Source of the DNA: Coleophoma eucalyptorum
Lineage: Eukaryota > Ascomycota > Leotiomycetes > Helotiales > Dermateaceae
Length of the DNA: 64,000 nucleotides
Direction: 5' to 3'
Assembly: GCA_026120035.1 (NCBI GenBank)
Contig: JALRME010000002.1
Span: 496,001-560,000, forward strand
Positions 57,870 to 64,000 of the stretch are shown piece by piece (position 1 is the stretch's first letter; each line of letters opens with the position of its first letter). The position numbers and the translations under genes were made by a program. The notes beneath the pieces were generated by a model that made no database searches, had not been told where the DNA came from, and saw only the letters and a list, made by a program, of their open reading frames with translations.

Positions 57870-58967
57870 ATGGCTTCGAAAGCTTGTACGACATGTCTGC
57901 GGACCCTCCAGCGACAGTCGCGGTCTCTGTCCCATGTACATGTCCCGGTCACCTTGTCAAAACCTGGATGCTAATTACTTTTTATAGGCGCGACGACCAG
58001 TAAATCTCATCGCGACACGATCCTTCAATCGGCATGATATCTTCCAAGGCGAGCTGCCAGATCCCAAGGCGAAAAAGCAAGGCTCAAAATCACCGGGCAC
58101 CTCCGAGCGAGCCGAAGGCGCATCGAAAGCTGGCGCAGATGCGGTGCTGAATTTCAAAGCTGCAAAGGAGCTCCGGAAAGTTGCTGGCAAATCTATGGAG
58201 ACATACTCTGCATATGGATCGACGCAGCACCTATACAGAATGTGCTCGGCACAGGCGGATTACCGTATTCCGCAGGCCCAAGAAGAGGATGCGGAGATGC
58301 CGAAGACTGATGATGGAGAGGATTTAGGTATTGGAGAGGGATGGTGGCATACAGGTATTTTTTTCTCCAAGACCAGAGCTCTTCCTGCACCTGGCAATTT
58401 AGAAACGAGATGCTGACTTAAGTCTTAGAACTTGGCCTGAAGCCAACGTTTAGTACATGGTCTCAAGTCACCATGCTTCATATGTACCTATTAGCAACAC
58501 GATTCCGCTGTTTCGAAGCCTCTGAGTCGCAGATCTGGCAGCAACATCTTCTAGATCATTTCTTCTATGAGGCCGAGGAAAAGATGACTGTGAATCACAA
58601 CATGTACGCGCGCGGAACCCGCAACAAGTATCTTAAGGATATGTTTATTCAGTGGAGAGGACTGTTAGCCGCCTATGATGAGGGAATCATGAAGAGCGAT
58701 GCTGTTCTTGCTGCTGCTATCTGGAGGAACCTTTTCAAAGCAAATGAAGATGTGGACATCCGGGGTTTGGCACAGATAGTTAGCTTTGTGAGGAGGAGTT
58801 TGAGGGATTTGGATGCTCTGCCTGAGGAGAGTGTCATGGAAGGAGATGTCCAGTTCAGCAACCCTGCTGATGAGGCCAAGGTTGTGGAGATCAGGAGTAA
58901 GATGCTGGACATACCTTTGGATGGTGTTCCATCTGCACCACCCAATGTACCCAAGAGTTCGTCATGA
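57870..58967 (+). CDS. CBP3: Cytochrome bc1 complex assembly factor CBP3 (ubiquinol-cytochrome c chaperone)
   Basis: Three exons (57870-57935, 57988-58354, 58429-58967) join in phase to 323 aa. The N-terminus MASKACTTCLRTLQRQSRSL is an Arg-rich, acid-free mitochondrial presequence. The ubiquinol-cyt_c_chaperone domain begins near 145 and includes ELGLKPTFSTWSQVTMLHMY, LLATRFRCFEASESQIWQQH, LLDHFFYEAEEKM and DMFIQWRGLLAAYDEGIMKS. Known role: with Cbp6, Cbp3 binds the mitoribosome exit and newly made cytochrome b in the matrix, coupling COB translation to complex III assembly. The first intron donor (CAT/GTACAT) is somewhat weak but gives the only in-phase join to ARRPVNLIATRSFNRHDIFQ. Confidence 0.93.
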
Positions 58968-59321
58968 ACTAGGCTAGGATGTATGACTATTGTATAGTAT
59001 ATTTAGATGGAATAATTGTATCACTATTATGTCCACTCACACTTGCCGTCTATTTTTGGGTCTCCAATGATATGGACTGCATTTTTCAAGAGAATATGTT
59101 TATTGTAACCCCGATCCAGTGATTTACTCAGGTTTGTACCAGTAACATAACAGCACTTCCGGTGGGGTACCATTTTAAAGGTCGATCTCCGTCCCCTTCG
59201 GCTACCAAGCTCGCCGAAAAAAAATTTGAGTCAAAGCCGCGAACCTGCACTAACGTGTATAACCGCACCTACGCAATGAAAAATGTAAATTATCACCCAC
59301 AAAAACAGCAAAAAAATAATC
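58968..59321. other. Intergenic between CBP3 and tRNA-Glu
   Basis: 354 bp, AT-rich, ending in A-rich DNA just downstream of the tRNA (59300-59320) that, on the minus strand, provides T runs (rc of AAAAAATAAT) usable as an RNA polymerase III terminator. Confidence 0.6.
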
Positions 59322-59422
59322 TTCCGGTACGGGGAATTGAACCCCGGTCTCCCGCGACCTGTTAGATACTCTTTGAAGAGCAACTTGAGAGGCGGAAATG
59401 CTAGCCACTACACCATGCCGGA
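59322..59422 (-). tRNA. tRNA-Glu (anticodon CTC) with intron
   Basis: On the minus strand the sequence starts TCCGGCATGGTGTAGTGGC, the standard eukaryotic tRNA-Glu beginning with A box, and ends with B box GGGGTTCAATTCCCCG and acceptor TACCGGA. The anticodon stem TCCGC/GCGGG closes a loop CTCTCA-C with anticodon CTC. About 29 bases (between the A after the anticodon and the last loop C) form an intron at the canonical position 37/38. One acceptor pair (C6 against A) is mismatched; all other stems are sound. T runs follow the 3' end. Confidence 0.87.
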
Positions 59423-59807
59423 TACTGTGAGACTTGTCTCGTAGTTGTTGAAGAAATATGCTTATTCAAATATATATTATTGGGTTTTATGCCAGGTAGC
59501 TTGAATATTTTCAAAGCTGACTGCACACTTATTTTCTTTAAGAGAATTACTGTCATCTAAATGCTACAGCCTGTGGCTGTAATTTCTGCAAGCCAAAATA
59601 GCACCATGCTATACCTTACTGTGACTATAGATTCTTTGATTAGTTATATGTTACACTACCTTCCTAGAAATGTTAATATGCCTACCTGGTGTTGGTACAC
59701 TTCAAAAATTGATCCGTATGCAGTCAATTAAACCTTAAATTTCACCCTCTATTGATGCATCCATTTTAACATTGAAAGGGCTTCAAGTTCAAAGAAAGGT
59801 TTATGCT
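59423..59807. other. Intergenic, AT-rich
   Basis: 385 bp of AT-rich DNA: upstream flank of the tRNA gene and 3' flank of the subtilase. No gene. Confidence 0.6.
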
Positions 59808-62800
59808 TTACTGTGTGACTGTAAAATCTAATACAGTAGTAGTTTGGCTATTACTTTGAGCACAGATACTCAAAGAATTAGGGGACGATTGTAGGAGCAT
59901 CGTCCCAGTACCACTCCCTTGTCCAGAAAAGTAATTAGGCCCGTCAGAGCTGTCCCCAATTGTGACAATAGTGCCAGCTCCAACAGTATATGAAAAGCTA
60001 TACGTTCCAGGATTACCTACAGCACTACTTGTTGGGAAGCAAGAAGTTGTGCCTGGGTCTACATTTTCCTTCAATGTAAAGATGCTAGTTCCTTTGGGCG
60101 TTGTTACTGGCGCAACAGGCGCTTCCGTTAATATGAATTTCAATGGTAGGTCGGCTGTGCCTGAATTGGTGCCGCAAATCGATAGAGCTCCACCGGAGTC
60201 GTAGTAGAATGTTCCTGTCGAAGAACCCAACCCAACAAAATAGCCTTCCGATGAGGTTCCGGTTTCGATAGAGGTCTCTAAGCTTTGATCCACCTCAAAC
60301 ATAAAACCATATGTCTGTCTTTGCATTTGAAAGTCTGACGTTGGTTGACATGACGTAGTGCCTGCCGCGATAGTATTGTCAAGGGTATAAAGAACTTTTG
60401 GAGTGGGTACAGCAGAAGTTGAAGTAAATGTCGAACTTGTAGTAACTGAGGTCTTGGTCGATGTTGAGGTAGTTTGACTTGAGGATGTTGATGATGTGGA
60501 GCTTTGGGTTTGCGGATCTAACCCATTCCAGGCGACCAGTGGTTCTCCAGGAACCCGAGAAAAAGCTAGGGATTTGATAAGAGCTTTCGTATTCTCTGCA
60601 ACTTTCCCTGGAACTTGTAATTGAGTTTTGAATTGGTCCAACGATAAAAAGGTTGCTGCCAGTCCAGCAACAGCAGGTGCCGCTATCATTCAAAGTTAAC
60701 AATGGAAATTGCAAATATGTAGAGAAATATACCAAATGATGTACCGAACAGATCCACGTCTCCTGTTCCAGACGATGCGGCGCAAGTGACATCTCCAGGT
60801 GCAGATACCGTCAATTCGGCATCTGTCCCTTGAGAATAGAATGTTCGAAAGCCTTCCAGATCTATAGCGCCGACGACAATGATAGGCATTTCAGATTCAA
60901 ATTGAGCCGGTAGCTCGTTGACGTTCTCAACTCCAAACATCTAGATTAGTCTTAGCATATGAGACTTATGGACTGAGAGCGGATATAGAGTGTACTCGAC
61001 TGTTGCCAGAGGCAGTTACAACCACAATGTCTTGGGCGATTATACTTGCTAGAAATAATCGATAGGCATTGACGGAGTTTTCGCGACGAGTGGGATCGGG
61101 GTCTAAAACCCTACCTATATCAATTTTAGCCTATAAAAGCTTGTACAGAGGGAATGCACTTACTTCCTATTGATATGTTTATCACAGCCTTTCCCTCCAG
61201 ATTTCTTTGACTGACGTCGTTCCCGACTTCTGCCAGTGCCGCTATGACTGATGATATGGTCAGATCCTGAGGCAGCTTAACTATGACAATATTTGCATTC
61301 TTAGCAACGCCGAACCTGGGACCAGCGACTTTAGAGGTAACACAGGATCCGTGTCTACCAGGGTCGGATTGATCTTGACCTGGTGTGAGGAAAATGAACC
61401 TCTTCTCTCCAGGCATATTCTTCCATTCCTATCCTTATCAGAAAGTGCAAGTTACTGGAGATAAGTTAAAACGCTTACAGAATGATCTGGGTTAGCACCT
61501 GTGTCAATGACATATACTGTAATACCTGCCCCTGCTTTTGTATCGTAAGCAAAGGCAGAAAGTGTATTGACGTCTGTTCCATTTGATTGCGAGATGGCTC
61601 TCAACTCAGCAAGGGCATCAGTCTGTAATGTTACGGCCCTGTTTTTGTTCGCGGGTGGATTGCTCGGCCCCGCTGGAATTAATTGAGTTGTACTGGTAGG
61701 AGAGCCCCTAGTACTTGTCGTCACTGTAGAGCTTACGGAAAAATCAGATTCTAATTGCGAGTCTGGCATTATAGTTTCGACCTAAGAGAAGTTAGTTAAA
61801 GTTACAAAAGCTATGAACTGAAACATATCTAACGATCGTGTAAAAGAAACTGTGGCTAGGCAGACTTACATTCTTATCTTGACTGAGAGAAGATGCTTGA
61901 TCAGGCGTGAGTGATGCTAACCACATTACCCGGCCATCTACATCGTTTGTAGTGTTGCTTACAGAGCCTGTCGTAACAATTTGTTGAAGCTTTTGAGAAA
62001 ACTGGGCTTTTTGTTCTGATGTTGTATCATTTGTAGAAATTATTACAAACGGGGTGGGTTTTGTAGTTGATGTTGATGTAGAGGAGGAGGATGACGATGA
62101 CGATGATGAGGATGATGGTGATGAGCTTTTAGAAGCCGACAAGCTCACGATTGAGATAGTACTTAAGGAGTCTTGCCCGCTATTTCCAGGCTGCGCTCCT
62201 TGGATAACGGCAGCAGCTCCACCAGCGATTGGCAAAATTTGGCCCCCAACACTAATAAAGCCTCCAACACTGATACCTAAAACAAGAGCTCCAACAGCTG
62301 CTGCTACTGTTTCACCACCTTGGACCGTAACGGTAGAGGCTACATTTGTAGTTGTAGAAGAACTTGGTGACGGACTAGCGACGGCTGGACTTGAGGTGGT
62401 TGAAATTCTTGAAGTACTTGACAATCCAGTTGATACTGTTAGAGATGTTGATATTACAGATGTTAATATTCGGGAACTTGATAAAGAAGTTGATGTTAAA
62501 AATGTCGATGTTCGGGATTTTGATGTTCGGGACGTCGATGTTAGAAACGTCGATGTCCTGGATGTTGATGTTCGGGAAGAATTTTTTGCAGTGCTTGTAA
62601 TAGATACGGTTGATAATAGAATTGTCAGTTTTGAAGAAGTTGATGTTCGCGACGAGGTTGTATTAGTCCTATTAACTGATGCACTCCACACGCTTTGCGT
62701 CGTAGTAGAGACTGTGGATCGGGCCGAGGATAGAACTCGACGAGCTACTGCTGGACCGGCAACGGAGGCATTGCTTGGGATATAGAATATTGCGAATATA

Positions 62801-62829
62801 AACGCAAAAGCAAACGAAAAGAAAAGCAT
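59808..62829 (-). CDS. Large secreted subtilisin-like serine protease (family S8) with mucin-like N-terminus
   Basis: Six exons (62829-61870, 61781-61479, 61428-61164, 61114-60996, 60940-60733, 60682-59808) join in phase to 909 aa. The ATG at 62829 gives a signal peptide (MLFFSFAFAFIFAIFYIPSN). Residues 40-280 are Ser/Thr-rich with degenerate repeats around TSTFLTSTS and a Gly/Ala hydrophobic patch (AAAVGALVLGISVGGFISVG). An inhibitor-I9-like segment (about 255-335: EQKAQFSQKLQQI, MWLASLTPDQASSL) precedes the catalytic domain: Asp413 in VYVIDTGAN, His447 in GRHGSCVTSKVAG, oxyanion Asn in VTASGN and Ser617 in GTSFAAPAVAG. After another Ser/Thr linker, two related 93-residue modules (about 714-806 and 817-909) end the protein. 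Probably secreted or wall-bound and heavily O-glycosylated. Confidence 0.9.
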
Positions 62830-64000
62830 GTTCAAGAGAATAAGTTGAAGAAATATGTGCACTTCACTGAGGAGTTCAATTCAGTCTCAAGGAGCGGATG
62901 ATAGTTAGTGATACTGGTAGTAGATATTTATTCAGCTCTGATAATACTTCTATACTCTAGAAGGAACTCATTATTAAGCTTGAATCTACCAGATCCTCCT
63001 AAATCCTACAATATCATACATGGCTTGCTTAGCCACAGTCCTTGATAATGTTGAGGTCATCGCGAGGATTTTATCATCTATAAGTTTGAAGATAATGCAT
63101 CAGCTATTTGTTACTAAATCACCCAAATCTCGTTCTTGTACGATACCTTCTTCCATACTCGGGCTATAGATTCAAGTTCGAAGCCACTACCACAGGTTGG
63201 TAGTGACAAGTCCGCATCTTTACTCTTTCGTAGAAATTCAACATTAACTAGATGGTACTAGTTAATAAATGGGAGTTTGATCCTGCTCTAAAGAGATTGA
63301 GCGAAGTGCCATAGGGAGTGTCCAGAAGTGGGTCCGGCGATTACTTGAAGAGGGAGTCCTCAGTGTTATGGCAAAATGAACTGGAAAGTTCATGGGTAGG
63401 TATCGGAAGTTCTCCATATTTAATCCCATCCAGATACGAACCGAAGTCTAACCTAACGACAACACCAAAATAGGTATGCTGGCGGTACTGTAGAACCCCA
63501 GGAAAGTGCGGGAAGAGACATTCTTTCCTCGATAATTGTAATTCATAGGCAGATTGATTATGCGCCTTGCAATCCTCCTCCTTCGTATCTAATTAGCTAT
63601 AGGCACTGGGTAGCGCTGCTGTATCTCCAAAGTAGCCGGTGTCTCCACAGTTTTAGCCTCACTTTCAAAGTCCTGCGCAGTGGATAAAAGTAGCCTGGCG
63701 CACTTTCTGTTGTCCAATGGAGCATGAAATGTTGCTTTTCTCGACCTGAATCTGCATCGTCAAGTCTTCGATCTTGCTTTTGAGCTAGAATTGAGTATTG
63801 GTCTAGAAAAAGAATTGCCCAAGAAATACTTAAAAAACGAATAGTAGGACGGGGCACCATGGTTATTCGGTGCTGTATTTGAAGATGTCATTGGCGCGCT
63901 ATTAATGGCGGCAACCGTCAAACTCAAATCTCGAGGATTATATGGGGAATTACCTCGTATTTAGAATTCTGAGGCTATGCACGTCTGAAGCATGCCGGGC
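62830..64000. other. Intergenic, no supported gene
   Basis: 1.17 kb upstream of the subtilase, to the window edge. It contains its promoter and one unsupported 87-codon ORF (63597-63860). No transposon or RNA signature seen. Confidence 0.5.

Noticed and set aside
62054..62785. A 243-codon plus-strand ORF rich in Asp/Val
   Set aside because: It is the antisense of the Ser/Thr-repeat exon of the subtilase; the repeat composition keeps the frame open. The minus strand has signal peptide, splice sites and catalytic motifs.

Overview
The window is nuclear DNA from a filamentous ascomycete (Pezizomycotina; a plant-associated Leotiomycete is plausible, but that last step is inference). The evidence is genes split by many 43-110 bp GT-AG introns, 5' flanks rich in CT, orthologues of typical fungal housekeeping genes, and secreted fungal proteins (GH12 glucanase, S28 and S8 peptidases, an Egh16-like gene). 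I rebuilt 20 protein genes by joining exons so that reading phase and family motifs agree, and added one small hypothetical gene, one intron-containing tRNA-Glu and two broken genes.

Layout. 0.9-2.8 kb: secreted S28 serine carboxypeptidase (-). 4.2-8.0 kb: P-type cation ATPase (-). 10.5-12.9 kb: NADH-cytochrome b5 reductase (-) divergent from a DUF3605 protein (+). 13.1-16.9 kb: SND2 (-) divergent from APC3/Cdc27 (+). 16.9-22.5 kb: gene-poor. 22.5-23.4 kb: secreted GH12 (+). 24.8-26.9 kb: protein kinase with a DLG motif (-). 30.0-32.9 kb: three-TM membrane protein and class I haem peroxidase, both (-). 33.9-34.6 kb: disabled Egh16-like gene (-). 36.7-42.2 kb: LOA1-type acyltransferase (-) divergent from a C-terminal-motor kinesin (+). 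42.8-44.8 kb: family X DNA polymerase (+). 45.7-46.1 kb: small hypothetical gene. 46.9-49.0 kb: Mediator Med22 (-) divergent from twinfilin (+). 49.6-51.0 kb: succinate-fumarate carrier (-). 52.6-54.7 kb: PUS1 (+). 55.3-55.8 kb: small hypothetical gene (+). 56.2-57.0 kb: ORF broken by a stop (-). 57.9-59.0 kb: CBP3 assembly factor (+). 59.3-59.4 kb: tRNA-Glu(CTC) (-). 59.8-62.8 kb: large secreted subtilase (-).

These genes do not form one pathway. They are mostly housekeeping genes (cell cycle, cytoskeleton, mitochondrial metabolism, RNA modification, DNA repair, lipid and ion handling) with secreted hydrolases set among gene-poor stretches. Four head-to-head pairs share short promoters. I found no biosynthetic cluster, intact transposon, CRISPR array or clearly new system. 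The best leads are an Egh16-like pseudogene, a 508-bp kinesin intron holding protein-like sequence, a subtilase with a mucin-like N-terminus and a duplicated Cys-containing C-terminal module, a GC-AG intron, and an ORF whose reading frame continues past a TGA stop.
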